A stretch of DNA of 64,000 nucleotides. Origin: Kalaharituber pfeilii. Taxonomy: Eukaryota; Ascomycota; Pezizomycetes; Pezizales; Pezizaceae. The notes below the pieces were generated by a model. That model was not told the DNA's origin, searched no databases, and saw nothing but the letters and a program-made list of their open reading frames with translations. Shown here in pieces: positions 1-11,470 of the stretch (its first letter is position 1; every line of letters starts with the position of its first letter). The stretch is from contig WHUZ01000062.1 in the NCBI GenBank assembly GCA_015179045.1, positions 308,250-372,249 of the forward strand, written 5' to 3'. A program made the translations under genes and the position numbers.

Positions 1-2436
1 GGGCAGTTCATTCATGCGTTTTGGAACTCTTGCAGGTGCTAGGACGTTACAAGCCCGGAAGCTGGCTCTCCCGAGTCCGGGGAGGGGGGAATGCGACGCA
101 AAATACAAATTAGATTGTACTACTACCCTGCGCCTTACGGTTGGAGGTGCTCCAGGATTGGTGCATATAAATACATATGTAAAACTGGCATTGCAGATAA
201 GGAAGGAGTGTAGGAAGAGAACAGATAATAACAAGAGAAGGTGTAAGGTGTTCTCATTTGCATTCGGTCCTAAGATGGGCATCGTAACTGGTCAAGTATT
301 GCCATACATGTAGTACTATGTACATAGCTGCCCTTGCACACGCTTAGCAGACTCTCAGACATGAAACTGCACACGTGCACGTGCTCTTTATCTGTATGAT
401 ACAGCCTCATTGCAGAGAGGGCTTGCTGATTGGTCAATTTGTCAATCAGGATCGAAAGATTAATATTGAGACTCAAATAACTCCCCTTGCATAAAACTCC
501 TATAGCACACATAAACGCCCTTGTGTCCTGTTCGTGTTAGATAATTCTAGAAATCTCCAAACTGTCTTGCCTTGTGCACTGCATCAGTCAGGCATTGCTT
601 AAGTACTTATGTCTCATCGCATCTGCATGTATTGAATGGGGAAGTTTGTTGCTTGGTGGCTGCTTTTTCATGCATATTTAGAGTTATCTAAATTTGGAGT
701 TTATATACTTGTCATGTAGTACGCGTATGTATGTGTCATTTTGAATGTAACATTACCTGAGGTGATGCATATTGGATACAAAATTAGTCATTGTGTATGT
801 CGAAACTATCATTGGTGCAGTTGATGACTCAGCTACATTCTTGGGCGGTAATAGAATTGCAATGTGGCAATAGTTTCGATGCAACCGTAAAGCGCCGCAT
901 GATACTAATGTTGCAACGTTAAGCAAAGCTGAGCCTTACGATCATGAAGCACAAAGAGTGCATGTATGAAAAGTACACAGTATACTATATATGCCATACA
1001 CCTGTATGTTAGGCATTAGGTTTGTCATGTACTACTTACTATTTACATTATTGGAGCTTTACCTAATAAAGGCAATCGAGAATGCAGCTTGCCACCGTTA
1101 CATGCAATCAACGTACTACCTACACTATTGTGCTGGGCCGTTCGCTAAAATGGACCAATCATCGATATCGGTAGTAGCGCGGCTCAGGCGATAGCTATCT
1201 TTGTTCTAGAAAAAGGTATTATTCTTTGCAAAAAGAAACGCTGTACTAAAAATTATCCAAGCGCCTGTACAGTTGAAACAACATATTCTCCTCAACCTCG
1301 TTGGCCACAATTCTAGGGTAGAGATGCGTACTGCAAGTGGCCCGTCTTGCTTGCAAAGGGCTTCCCAGATCGAGTAGCCTGAGGAAACTTGAACCGATGA
1401 CTCAACTTCAGTTTGTGAGTGCTCATGTCCCAACACAGGAATAACGGATTCAGGTCCATTAGCTTAGCCTCGGTCAACTTTGGACCCAGAGCTTCTGATT
1501 TTGTTGAATACATTATTCGAGCCATAGAAGTCAACGGTGTCACGAAGGCAGTAAATCACTCTAGGGCTGCTGGGCTGCTGGGCTGACAGCGGTAGTATGG
1601 ACAAAGATGTGGGGGTAGATAGGTCTCTGTGACTAGCAACACGTTGAGTTTCGGAAGTGGTATCGTATACTGATTGCAGGGTAATGATGATGTTGTTAGA
1701 GCTTTTATTGACGTTACCATGGTAGGAGAATTGCAATAATGCCATCTTAGGTCCTAGGTCAGGGCTAGCGGCTCGTTTCTACGTTGATCTCGTAGACATA
1801 GAGCCCAGGAGGACTGACAGTTTTATGTCCAAGCGCTTATCAAGAACTCAAGAACACGGTCCAATGTCGCTCGTGAGGGAGATCTTACTAGTCTGGCATG
1901 ATGTTGCTTAAAATTCTTTAATAAACTACGCAGTATTTCTATCGATCACTTCTATAGTAGTGAAGCGCATTGAAGGGGAAAGTCAGATAAAGAATTGTCC
2001 ATTAGAAATCTAAGGTGTGCTTAAAATTTTGTGCGACTCTTCCAGATGTCCTTCTTTGTTTGTCCGCACTGGCTTTTGTATTGAAATCCCGGAAAGCGGA
2101 TACATAATGTGCAAAGGCGAGCTCGAAACGATTTACCCTAGCACTTGTTGAGTGAATTGATTGTTCTAGATCCGAACTGCTAATATATAATTAAAGCCGC
2201 TTATCTCGTTCACGCACACTTGAACTTTTGCCCATAATACCGTAGGCAATTTCCACCTATGTAGGTTCACTAAGCTACTTCGAATTGTCAACACATTGTA
2301 ACAAAATTATAATTCCGTCCATCCTGAAGGTCACAGTTTACCCTCTAACTCTGTACAGCTACATGATTTGGCCCAAAGCTAGGGCCTGTACCGCGACACG
2401 CGGTGAGGGACAGAATGTCAGTCTGTATGTAATGCC
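1..2436. other. Intergenic, no gene seen
   Basis: Only short, mutually overlapping open frames without recognisable motifs occur here. I see no tRNA, no transposon ends and no convincing exon. Base composition is near that of the other intergenic stretches. Confidence 0.6.
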
Positions 2437-2449
2437 TCTCTTCACGCAC

Positions 2450-2522
2450 ATCGCCATAGACCCTAGGGCGGCAAGCGATTACTGATATATATAAAAAAAA
2501 AAATAAAAAAAAAAAAAAAAAA
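2450..2522 (+). mobile_element. Tail-A-only retroinsertion (73 bp)
   Basis: The insert is little more than the LINE-A 3' hairpin tail (left arm ATCGC, inner GGGCGGC, right arm GCGAT) followed by TATATAT and a poly-A run. It is flanked by a perfect 13-bp direct repeat, TCTCTTCACGCAC, at 2437-2449 and 2523-2535, the mark of target-primed reverse transcription. All upstream LINE sequence is missing, so it is either an extreme 5' truncation or a minimal SINE-like unit using the LINE-A machinery. Confidence 0.85.
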
Positions 2523-2535
2523 TCTCTTCACGCAC

Positions 2536-2906
2536 CTTAGTAGTGCCCCATCATAGTCAGACAGGGCTGCATACGAACAAAATAAAGAAAGTAAATATTT
2601 TTAAAAACAGGATCTGTAGCCGGCCAGTTAAACTGTAATATGCAGGTGAGATGACGCAAAATTTTTGACAATATTAGCGTCAGGGAATCAGCTGGGGTCT
2701 AGAGCCAATACACGGAAGGTCACTAAAAGCTATGATACTAGTATGCGATTTGGCTTCGATTCTATTACCCTGAAAACCCAGGACATGAATCTCGAATAAG
2801 GATCTTATAAGTAACAAGTTGAAAACTACATACTTTCTTTGCACGGCAGAAAGTAGTACGAGTAGATAAGGAATTTGTCGAAATACTGTATGTGTTTTCG
2901 TACGAA
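2536..2906. other. Intergenic, nothing recognised
   Basis: AT-leaning sequence between the tail insertion and the target site of the full-length LINE. No coding or repeat signal was seen. Confidence 0.55.
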
Positions 2907-4933
2907 GGGCATATAGATTTTTTTTTTTTTTTTTTTTTATATCATTACTCGCGTGCCGCCCTGGGGGCTATGGCGAGATTAGTTACATAAGATTAGATAC
3001 ATATGAAGGTAGAAGAAAAGGAATAAGAAAAGATCCTGCGTGTCTCCTATGCCCCTGCCCACTCCAAGATGTCTCTAAGTGGGTCTGTGTCCTTGCTCTT
3101 CGGAGGAGTGACCAAGTCTTGCATGCCTCCTGGCCACTTTCGTTTCCACGTCCTGCACCTAGTGAGCACATGTTCAGTAGTCTCCTCCTCCTCCCCACAC
3201 CATCGACATTCTGGGCTGTCTGCTTTCCCGATTTCGTACTGCCATTTCCGTAGTAACTTGTCGCCCAGTATTCCTGCTAGTGTGGCTATGTGTCGACTTC
3301 CAAGTCTTGTCAAGGGACGGTAGCTGAGCCGTAGCCGGTTTCTCTCTGTGGCGCGCTGATGTCTCGAGGTTTGTCGTATCCCATCTTCTGTTATGGTTTC
3401 ATCTTGGTAGGGGAGGCATGTGCCTATTTTCGCAGCTGTGTCTGCCTCGGTGTTCCCTTTGACTCCTATATGGGACTTGACCCACATCACTGCAACGTCC
3501 CAGTCACCTCGGTCTATTCTCGCTTTCCAGGCGTCTCTAACCAGTTTTGCCGGTCCTTTGTGGGTGGGCTCTCCCTGGGCGATCTTTAGGAGCTTGGATA
3601 TCGATACCTTAGAGTCGGTTATGATCAGGAGTTCCCCAGCTTGATTGCGTAATGCTTCGCTCATGGCAATGAGTTCTGCATCATTGACAGTAGTCTGTTC
3701 CCCTAGGTATGTGGAAGTAGAGGTGTCTTTTGCGTAGGTGCCTAGGCCTGTCTTGTAATCTATCCTGCTCCCGTCAGTGTAGACGGAGTTCCACCCCTCG
3801 TCCTCGGCATTGGCTATGGCATTCTCGAACTCGAGCTTGTCTGCGTCCGCAGGTAGTGCTGGTAGGATGGCTAGTGGTAGGGGGTTGTTGTGTGAGAGAG
3901 ACCCCCGTAGGTACCTGCACTCATTATCCCTGTTTTGGATTATCTCATCGTGGAACCGTAGGGCCCTGGCTTCTACCCTCTGGCGTTCTCCTTCTAGGAA
4001 TGTTTGGGCTGATTCTAGGTTGGCTATTCCTTCGACTATGTCTCGCCTGGTACCCCACGGGGCTGCAGTAATCTTCTGTGCTACTGTGTATTGCCATTTT
4101 TCTATGTCTTTGATCTTGGTTGCTGGTGGAGACTGTCTTGAGTAGTCCTGCCATGCCCAGCATCCCCATGTGGCGATTGTGCGTGCGATGCTTGTATATA
4201 TCTGTCGTTTCTTGGCTGGTGTGAGGCGAGTTAGTCTCGATGCCACTCCCCATGCTGCCTTCCCGAGAAGTAGTCTCTTCTTATGATGTCGAGTAAATTT
4301 TAGCTCCCAATCTACCGTCAATCCGGTTAGCCTATAGTCAGGGCCTTTTACCCCAATTATTAGTGTCTCGGACTTGTTTGGGTCAATTTCGAATCCATGC
4401 TCTGCTGCTGTTTCGGTGATTTTTGCCCTGTGTATCTTTATGGCTTGTCGGAGTTTTAGGAGTGACGGATGTGAGATTACACTGTGGAAATCATCGACAT
4501 ATGACCTGGTGAAGTTGTGTTGGTCTACCTTCTCTGCCACAGGTGCTACACCGATCAGGAATAGTACCGGGGATAGTGGAGATCCTTGCGGTGTACCATC
4601 TGTCATCCTCCCTGTAGCTCTCCTTTTGCCATCCCATGTCATGTTGTAGTTGGTCGGCATCATAAAAGCTTCTACAAAGCTCGCTAGGTTATGGTCTGTT
4701 TGTCTTATTCGAGCAACCACCTTGTCCCTTCGAAGAAAGTTAAAAGCTGACTTGATATCGTCTCCCACTAGGGCTACCCATTCTTTCTTCTGTAGCCTCT
4801 TCTCTGTCTCCTTCAGCACTTGTCGCTGTAGATCCTCTGCACCTCGATGGCGTCTTCCTCCAAGCTGAGTGTCTCTGAAAAGGTCGTCTTTTCTTTGTAG
4901 CAGGTTTGCGATGACTTTTTGACCTAGCTTCGC

Positions 4934-5632
4934 AGCCCCATCACGTCAGTGGAGACGCTTCCGGTGGAGCCACCGCCACCACCACCACCACCACCGCCCC
5001 CACCGCCACCGCCACCACAACATCAGGAGAAGCCACCGCCTCCACCTTCACCACCATCGCCACCCGCCGACAGGAAGAAGCGCCAGCGGGAGGCACCACG
5101 TGACACCCCCGCCTCCGGGAGCCGGAAGAGGAAGGGGAAGATGCCTGCGCCAAATCACCCCTACGAAGAGAAACGCCGACTCAGCGACGAGGAGGCGAAG
5201 AAGATCGCAGCGTCGGGCGCAACACAGCCAATTTCACCGCCGCCACCATCACCGAAGCCACAGGCGGCACCACCATCTCCACCACCACCCCCGAGGAGTG
5301 AGACAAAGGGGAAGAAGAAGAGGACACTTCCTCCTGCGGGGAATCGGGAGCCGACGCCGAAGCCAAAGGTCAGGATCGGCATCGTTGTACATGGGGTTGC
5401 GTTGAGGAGGGATTTGGGGAAGGTGCAACGATGGCTGGGAGAGGACAACAAGGACCTGAGGAAGATTGTTGGGGTTCGCTGGTTGAGAAGGAAGGACTTA
5501 CTGGTTGGGGAAGGAAAGAAGACGAGTTCGGTGGTAGTTTTTCTGGAGGACCAGCAGGACGTCGACAGGGTCAGGCTCGGAGGAAGATGGTTGAGGGCGT
5601 GCCGGTATGAAGCCGATAGGGGACGGGGGTGA
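4934..5632 (+). pseudogene. Truncated half-LINE ORF1 (proline-rich plus VHG core)
   Basis: The frame is open from the truncation point at 4934 with no ATG at its head, so the true start was lost. The N-terminal part has a run of about 16 prolines and further Pro/Lys-rich sequence. The C-terminal 85 residues hold the conserved core: GIVVHGVALRRDLGKV, a VRWLRRK segment, KKTSSVVVFL, and VRLGGRWLR followed closely by the stop. The core resembles the 368-residue ORF at 14832-15938 and, more distantly, the end of LINE-A ORF1. Zinc knuckles, expected after this region in Tad-type ORF1, are absent. Nucleic-acid binding is a likely role by family, not shown here. Confidence 0.75.
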
Positions 5633-5839
5633 GGTAGACTGCTGGCCGCTTTCCCTCCCGCAAGACAAATGGAAACAGCGGGAAATACATGTATTTAGGA
5701 CAGGGTTGAGGCTTGGGGTATTTAGGCGGGAAGCTTCGGTCGTGGATATTAACTTTCTCTTATTTATATAGCACAACATCGCCATAGCCCTTAGGGCGGC
5801 AAGCGATTAAATGATATAAAAAAAAAAAAAAAAAAAAAA
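4934..5839 (+). mobile_element. ORF1-only (half-LINE) element, tail A
   Basis: A 906-bp insert in LINE-A ORF2, opposite in orientation to its host, flanked by a perfect 13-bp duplication GACCTAGCTTCGC (4921-4933 and 5840-5852). It holds a 5'-truncated ORF1-like frame to 5632, about 130 bp of 3' UTR, the tail-A hairpin (ATCGC...GCGAT) and a 19-A tail. There is no trace of ORF2. A second copy with the same layout lies at 19327-19752, and their 3' UTRs match around GCGGG and ACATGTAT, so this arrangement is a family property rather than one chance deletion. It is comparable to mammalian HAL1 half-LINEs (analogy, inference). Confidence 0.85.
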
Positions 5840-7231
5840 GACCTAGCTTCGCTACTGTGTTCAGAAGCGTTATGGGTCTCCAACTCCCTACCTGATCTCT
5901 GGGTTTCCCTTTCTTGAGTATCATAACCACCTCAAAGCCTCTGGCAAAATCGTAGTCACCGTTTATATATTCTACAATTCTCTCTCTTACAGCAGTCCAT
6001 AGAGTCGTACCCTTCAGAAGCTTCAGTAAGCCATATTGTATGCCATCGGGTCCCGGTGCTGATCTTGGTTTAGCTTTTGTTAGTGCCTTTTCTATCATCA
6101 TCCTGGCTTGATCTTTTTCAACGGTGAGTCCTGTTGGTCTGATAGTAGTGGTCGTAGTTTCTTGTCCTTGTGATATGAAGTTGCGCTCAATCAATACCTT
6201 AGCTATCTCCTCGTCTGAGCCTGGTATCCCCATGAGGTCTCTTTGGCGGAAAGGGTCTCTTGCTAGCCTGAAAATATCCCATGGTGAGGTGATTCTGTCC
6301 TCTTCTAAGAAGCCTTCCCAGTATTCCTTCTTCTTATCTCTTATTATCTCCCTAAGTAGTCTTCTCGCTCTTGTTTTCTCTGTGTGGCTAGCCCCGCTCT
6401 TTAGGATGGTTCTGGTCATTTGTCGTGCCTCTTTTACCTCCTTGTCGAACCATCGTTTCGTGCGTCTGGTGATGTATGCATCTTTTGTAAACTTTTGGCT
6501 TAATTCACATAGTAGTTCATACCCATCAATACCTTCGGCTAGTTTTCTGTTGCCATATTTATCAACAAATTCTTCCCATTTGTCCCAGTCTGTTACTTTA
6601 AAGGTTTTGGCCTCTGTCTTCTTTCTGGTATCCAATGTTCCGATAATCATCACATGGTCTGTACCAGAAATCCATGTTGTCTTTGTTGTTTTCCATTCCC
6701 TGGGTCTTGCGAATACCAGGTCCAAGAGTGCCGTTCTTATCTGTCCATTGATTGTCCGTGTCCATGTGATAGTATTTCTATCTATCTGTTGGAGTAGTCC
6801 TCGTGCTTGGAGGGTGTCTTTTAGTAGTATGCCTCTAGTATCTTGTTTCGGAGACCAGTCATAGTGATGGCTGTTGCAGTCCCCTATTATCATATCCGTT
6901 ACTCCTATCTCTTCCAATTCCTTCTCAATATCGGTGTCTCTGTTCCAGTACACTCCAGTAATCATTCGGTCGTCTAATTGTACTGTGATGTGGTTGGCTT
7001 TGCCGTCTATTTTCATGCTCATTATTCTGTCCTTCCTTACGTAGGCTGTTATTGCTCCGCTTTTTATAGGAGAATGTACGTTCATATAGCTTGGATGAAA
7101 TGTAGTTCCTCCCCTTGGTGCTCTCCAGCATTCCCCTATAAAAAGTATATCTATTTTCTTGTCTGCTGCTTCCTGTAGGGCTAGGTCCGTCCCCAGTATT
7201 GACCTGCCAACGTTCTGGTATGCGACCTTAA

Positions 7232-10200
7232 TCATAGTCTTATTTGTCGATACCCTGGTGCCGTATATGGGGTCGCTTTCTCCTGTGCTGCTCTCGCTCG
7301 TTCACACCCTTCCTCGTGTCCGCCTTTCTTTCGACAAGCCTGGCATGACTTTGCAAATGGAGTTTCATTGAGGTCGACTGGGTCTTCGTAGTCTCGCCTT
7401 GCTGGTGAGCTCTTCAGATGTTCTGGAAGGTTGCGTTGTCTGGGGAGCCACTCGATTACCTGTCCCACTACGAAATGTCGGCAGTATCCATCTGGAGCAG
7501 TGTACCTATATCTTCTGGCTTTATTCGAGGTCTCCTTTCCTAGATCCTGTCTTAGGTATAGCTTTATTCTATCACCTCTGAAGAGTAAGCCTGATTTTAG
7601 GGTCTCGACTACTCCATCAGTCACAAAAATGGATAGTGCCTTGTTTCCTTGTGTTGGGACCTGTTTGTTAGTTAATCTGCGTACTGATCTATTGGCCAAT
7701 ACTCCTGGATTGTCAGCTCTCAATTCTCTCTCCACCCTGCTCGGAGCCTCATTGGTTCCTATGTTAAAAGTTACTAGCTCAACCATTCTGTGATCCCAGT
7801 CGACTTTTAGATGTTGGTGTCCATTGCATGTTGCTTTCTCTAGGGGGCCTAGAGACCTAAGTCCTTTCTTATACTGAGTATCTGCCATGATTAAGATTCT
7901 TTCGTGGGGGTATTCTGGGTCCAGGGCAACGAATCTCACTTGGTACTCTGCTTCCGTTCCTAGGTTTCGATTGATCCTGTCTCTCATGGCCTTTTTGTGC
8001 TCGAACACTGAGTGTGATCTTGGATCCTCACTAATACTCTGCCAGTTTTGCGCCCCAAAGACTCTCGCCTGCCACAGTTTCTCCTTGGGTATTACTTCTT
8101 CCTCACCCTTCTGTGCTGGCCCCTTGAGTAGTGTCCGCTTTTCCTCTTGTCTCTGAGTTGGGGTTCCTGCTTGGGGTTTGTCTTCTCTTGTGAGTTTGGC
8201 TTCTTTTACTGCCGTAGCATATGATTTCCTTTTCTCAGTGGATTTGGAGGGTTTTGTCTCATTCTCTGGTGTCCTCTCCTTGCTTTTCTCTCCTTTATGT
8301 GTCGGTATGTTGGGAGTACTACTTGTGCCTCTCGTCTCGGCCCCCTTCTTATTGTCCAGTTTCTCAGTGGTAGGAGCACCCTCACTGGTGGCTGTTTTGT
8401 TAGTATTATTTCTAGCTGTTCTATTGGTAGCTGCTCCCTTTCGTCCATCTCCTTGGGGCTTGGATCCACCTCGTGATTTCTTAGGAAGCTGTACTGTAGT
8501 TGTAGACTTTATCAATGGTTCTTGCGCCGGGCTTGAGTTTGTTGGTATGCTGTTGGACATGTGTATGGTGCTCGACATGTCTGTGTTGTCTCGCATGGCT
8601 ATGTCTCTGTCAATTTCGATTGCGTGCTTGCTGTCTTTGAGGTTCGTATTGGTGAGGTCATAATCCATACTATCTCCTCCTTCTTCTGTAGTCTTCCGGG
8701 CAGGTACCGAGGAGCTTCTCTTTCCTACCGGCCTTCGTATCATTCCTGTGAGGGGCGATGGTATTGTCTTGAGCCTGACCGCGTGCCTGCTATCCTCAAG
8801 TTTCACGTTTGTATAAGTTCTGTCCATTTGGTCCCCTCCTCCTTCAGTAGTTAGTTTGTTATTTGGCATGGGTGATGCGCTAGGCGTGCTGAGGTCAATT
8901 AATGTAGGCGTCTTTGTCTCCAAGGGTGTGGCCGTTGCTGTCAATTCGGGCGTGTTTGCTCCTGAGGTAAGGTCATTCCAGTTTGTTGTATGTGTCAGTG
9001 TGAGTTCTGGTTCCATTTCGATTCTGCCTGGCGTGACTACCCCGAGTCTTCTTCTTAGGTCATCCAAGATATTGCTGTGGTATTGTAAGGCGTCTAGGAT
9101 AATCCTCACCCAACTGTCGTCCCGCTCTCTGAGGGTGTCTCGGTTGAATATCTCGTATAGTATTTCGTCCTTGATTTTCTTTCTTTCGACTGCCATCTGG
9201 TTGAGCATGAAGTGGCGAATGCCCTCGTGGTGTGTTTCTAAGCACACTCTCGTGTGCTGTTTTAGGTCTTGTTGTGCCTCTTCTAGTTCCCGGCTTATGT
9301 CAGTATGGATGCTATCCGTTCCTGCTGCTTGCTCGCTCCTCCAGGCCCAGTATTTATCAGCCATATCCCTCGTCCATCTTTTAAGGTCATTATCCACTTC
9401 TCTTTCCCACCTGCCCAGTCCGAATCGTTTCTCTAGTCCCCGTAGGGCTTCTGCTGCTGAAGCTCCCATATATCTGGCAGTCTCTTGTTTCATACGGCCC
9501 TGAGTCATCTTGGTTTCCCAGGATCGTGCCTGCCTCGCTGCGGCTATTGCTGTATCCAGCATGAATTGCTCCTCATAGGCACTCTCATCCATGTCCGGGG
9601 TTCGGGGTCTGTCCGGAGTTGGTGGCCGAGTGCTGGGAGTTGCCGGTATATATATTACTGTGTCGTCTGATGACTCGCTTTGTGTGTCATCATCTTTAAT
9701 GAGCATGTGTGCTCCGGCGTGAGGCACCGGGGTGTACCCTTCATTGTCACTAAAGTCTGGGTCCTTGTATAGGGGGAGGGACGTGGTCTTGCTTGTGGAT
9801 GCAGGTTCCTCCTGTGAATCCGGGACCTCTGACTCATTGTCATATGTCGCCGGAATCGTAGTTCTTAATTCTGGTGGTCTCACCATGATCATTTCTTCCA
9901 TCTTGTCGTAGGTATTAGGGGCGGGTGGCTTTACTACAATTGTCTCCTCCAACTGGTCTTCGGGTGGGCGGGAGTCCATGGCCTTGCTTCTTTCGATGAA
10001 CTCAATTATTTGCTGGGTCAGAACCCTGCCTGTCTGTATGTCGTCGATAGTTATTGTCCTAACAGGGACCTCAATGTCCTCCTCGTCTGCGAATACGCCT
10101 CGCCCCACCGCTAGGGTGGTTGCATTTTCCATTCTTTCTGCCTTTTCCGGTTCTTCCGTTCTGGTGTGTTGGATAAAGTCAGCAAACTTATGAAGGGTCC

Positions 10201-10381
10201 ATTGCTGGTCTTTGGCGATAAATGTCATGTCTTCATGCGCCTTCCAGTCCTTCACCATATAAAACTCTATGTTATTTACCCTTGGACGGCGCTTTGCCGT
10301 CCGTGTGGCGCTTCTGGCTTGCCGAAGAGGGTCGGCCCGGCTGTTGGTTCGGCCTCTTGTGGCTCTCGTGGTTGGAGCCAT
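7232..10381 (-). CDS. LINE-A ORF1, Gag-like RNA-binding protein
   Basis: The 1049-residue protein starts at the ATG at 10381. It is hydrophilic and charged, with a long acidic and Ser/Thr/Pro-rich N-terminal half. A more folded region around residues 790-980 has the general Tad-type ORF1 layout. A single zinc-knuckle-like motif near residues 1013-1026 has spacing C-x2-C-x5-H-x3-C, slightly different from the classic C-x2-C-x4-H-x4-C. ORF1 proteins of this clade bind the element RNA and form the ribonucleoprotein. Its TGA stop shares bases with the ATG of ORF2 in an ATGA overlap (7232-7235), which suggests termination-reinitiation for making ORF2. No internal stop is present, so the frame is intact. 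Confidence 0.85.
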   Translation of the reverse strand: MAPTTRATRGRTNSRADPLRQARSATRTAKRRPRVNNIEFYMVKDWKAHEDMTFIAKDQQWTLHKFADFIQHTRTEEPEKAERMENATTLAVGRGVFADEEDIEVPVRTITIDDIQTGRVLTQQIIEFIERSKAMDSRPPEDQLEETIVVKPPAPNTYDKMEEMIMVRPPELRTTIPATYDNESEVPDSQEEPASTSKTTSLPLYKDPDFSDNEGYTPVPHAGAHMLIKDDDTQSESSDDTVIYIPATPSTRPPTPDRPRTPDMDESAYEEQFMLDTAIAAARQARSWETKMTQGRMKQETARYMGASAAEALRGLEKRFGLGRWEREVDNDLKRWTRDMADKYWAWRSEQAAGTDSIHTDISRELEEAQQDLKQHTRVCLETHHEGIRHFMLNQMAVERKKIKDEILYEIFNRDTLRERDDSWVRIILDALQYHSNILDDLRRRLGVVTPGRIEMEPELTLTHTTNWNDLTSGANTPELTATATPLETKTPTLIDLSTPSASPMPNNKLTTEGGGDQMDRTYTNVKLEDSRHAVRLKTIPSPLTGMIRRPVGKRSSSVPARKTTEEGGDSMDYDLTNTNLKDSKHAIEIDRDIAMRDNTDMSSTIHMSNSIPTNSSPAQEPLIKSTTTVQLPKKSRGGSKPQGDGRKGAATNRTARNNTNKTATSEGAPTTEKLDNKKGAETRGTSSTPNIPTHKGEKSKERTPENETKPSKSTEKRKSYATAVKEAKLTREDKPQAGTPTQRQEEKRTLLKGPAQKGEEEVIPKEKLWQARVFGAQNWQSISEDPRSHSVFEHKKAMRDRINRNLGTEAEYQVRFVALDPEYPHERILIMADTQYKKGLRSLGPLEKATCNGHQHLKVDWDHRMVELVTFNIGTNEAPSRVERELRADNPGVLANRSVRRLTNKQVPTQGNKALSIFVTDGVVETLKSGLLFRGDRIKLYLRQDLGKETSNKARRYRYTAPDGYCRHFVVGQVIEWLPRQRNLPEHLKSSPARRDYEDPVDLNETPFAKSCQACRKKGGHEEGCERARAAQEKATPYTAPGYRQIRL

Positions 10382-11359
10382 CGGTGGCTGGTGGGTTGTA
10401 CGCTATTGGTCTTAGTATTTTGGGTGGCGTTTGGGTGGCAAGGGGTGTGTGTAGCTAGTGGATGTGAGTGGCGAATAGTGGGTGGCAAATACTGTCCTTA
10501 TCTGGGTTGCGTATTTTCGTAGTGGTGGGGAGGCCGCTGATGGGGTCTCGGGGTGCCCCCGCCGTCGAGGCGACTGTACGAGCTGAAGGTGGGTTGGGGG
10601 GTTGGTGGAGGTTCTGGGGGGCGCTCCCAGAGCGTTGATGGCTGTTTCTTTGGGGAAGGTGTCTAAATGTTCGTTTTTGGTAGATATTTAGAGGTCCCCG
10701 CGACCTTCGGGCCGAGGGGCGTCGTCTGTCGTTGTCCGCGTGTCGCTAGCTGTCCTGTGGGTCGAGATACGGGCTCGGTCACGTGATCTTGGACGTGGCC
10801 CGAGGAGGTTGTAGAGGTGTGTTTTGCTAGAGTGGGGGCATATAGATGTAAGGTCTTGGTAGTCTCAAGCGAGGCGTCATTATGAACAACAACTCAGTAG
10901 CAAATCTTCTTATAGCCACGTTTACTTGCGGGATTTACTTTTTTTCTTTTTAAGAAAAAAAGCTATATTTAATATCATTACTTGTATACCGCCCTGAGGG
11001 CTGTGATGAGAGTAATTACAGATGAGATAATCGGAAAATATGGAGGAGATAGATAAGAGGTAGAAAACAAAAGCAAGACGAAGCACATGATAAAGAAACA
11101 ATAATCAGGGAAATGGACTCTGCGATATCTCTCTCACTCATCTCTCCATCCATCTCAACAATTCTACCAGATGGTCTGCCTCATCCTCGCTTACTGGTGG
11201 CTTCTTTAATACCTCTAGCCCCCCTGGCCACCTCCTCCTCCTCCTCCACACCTCGCAACTTGACCAATTGTGTGCTGCTGTCTCCTCTTACTTTCCACAC
11301 CATCGGCACTCTGGACCATCTGCCTTCCCTATTCTGGCCCTCCACGGCCTCCAACCATT

Positions 11360-11415
11360 CCCACAGGGCGGCACGCGAGTAAGAATATTTAAAAGAAAAA
11401 AAAAGAAAAAAAAAA
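11360..11415 (+). mobile_element. Tail-A-only retroinsertion (56 bp)
   Basis: Flanked by a 10-bp duplication TCCAACCATT at 11350-11359 and 11416-11425. The insert starts inside the hairpin (CCCACAGGGCGGCACGCGAG) and continues as an A-rich tail broken by G residues. It is the shortest tail A copy with a good duplication in the window, and it is nested in an older LINE-A fragment of opposite orientation. Confidence 0.85.
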
Positions 11416-11470
11416 TCCAACCATTACCCCCCAGCAGGCCACCCAGTGTGCCTGTGAGTTTCCCTTGCCT

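Larger units (their letters stand above)
3047..7235 (-). pseudogene. LINE-A ORF2 (endonuclease-RT-RNase H), split by insertion
   Basis: ORF2 begins with an APE-type endonuclease (residues about 1-230): YQNVG near the start, IGEC, a GDCNSHH motif and GTDH. The frame is broken at 5840 by a nested element and resumes at 4921. The two halves fit in frame, 465 codons then 625 codons including the stop, so the ancestral protein was about 1089 residues. The second half has an RT motif A-like GDDIKSAFN, PQGSPLSPVLF, and the catalytic YVDD (about 606-609). RNase H acidic residues follow in YTDGS, ELIAMSEAL, ITDSK and TEAD (about 848-959), then a terminal C-x2-C...H-x4-C motif from residue about 1037. 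As it stands, translation from 7235 ends in the poly-A of the insert at 5760. Confidence 0.92.
2919..10835 (-). mobile_element. Full-length Tad1-type LINE (LINE-A)
   Basis: This is a complete non-LTR retrotransposon on the minus strand, flanked by a 12-bp target-site duplication GGGCATATAGAT at 2907-2918 and 10836-10847. Reading 5' to 3' it has a G-rich leader (10835-10382), ORF1 (10381-7232), ORF2 (7235-3047), a short 3' UTR, the tail-A hairpin (near 2940-2978) and poly-A (2919-2938 as T on the plus strand). The order APE endonuclease, reverse transcriptase, RNase H and C-terminal CCHC motif is that of the fungal Tad1 clade (family knowledge). Subtracting the nested 906-bp insert and one copy of its duplication leaves about 7.0 kb. 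It was intact and probably competent before that insertion; now ORF2 is split. Confidence 0.93.

Noticed and set aside
6124..6864. 246-codon plus-strand frame opposite LINE ORF2
   Set aside because: It is the antisense shadow of the endonuclease region; the minus frame carries the motifs.
8178..9503. Long plus-strand frames opposite LINE ORF1
   Set aside because: Antisense shadows with low-complexity hydrophobic translation; ORF1 explains the region.
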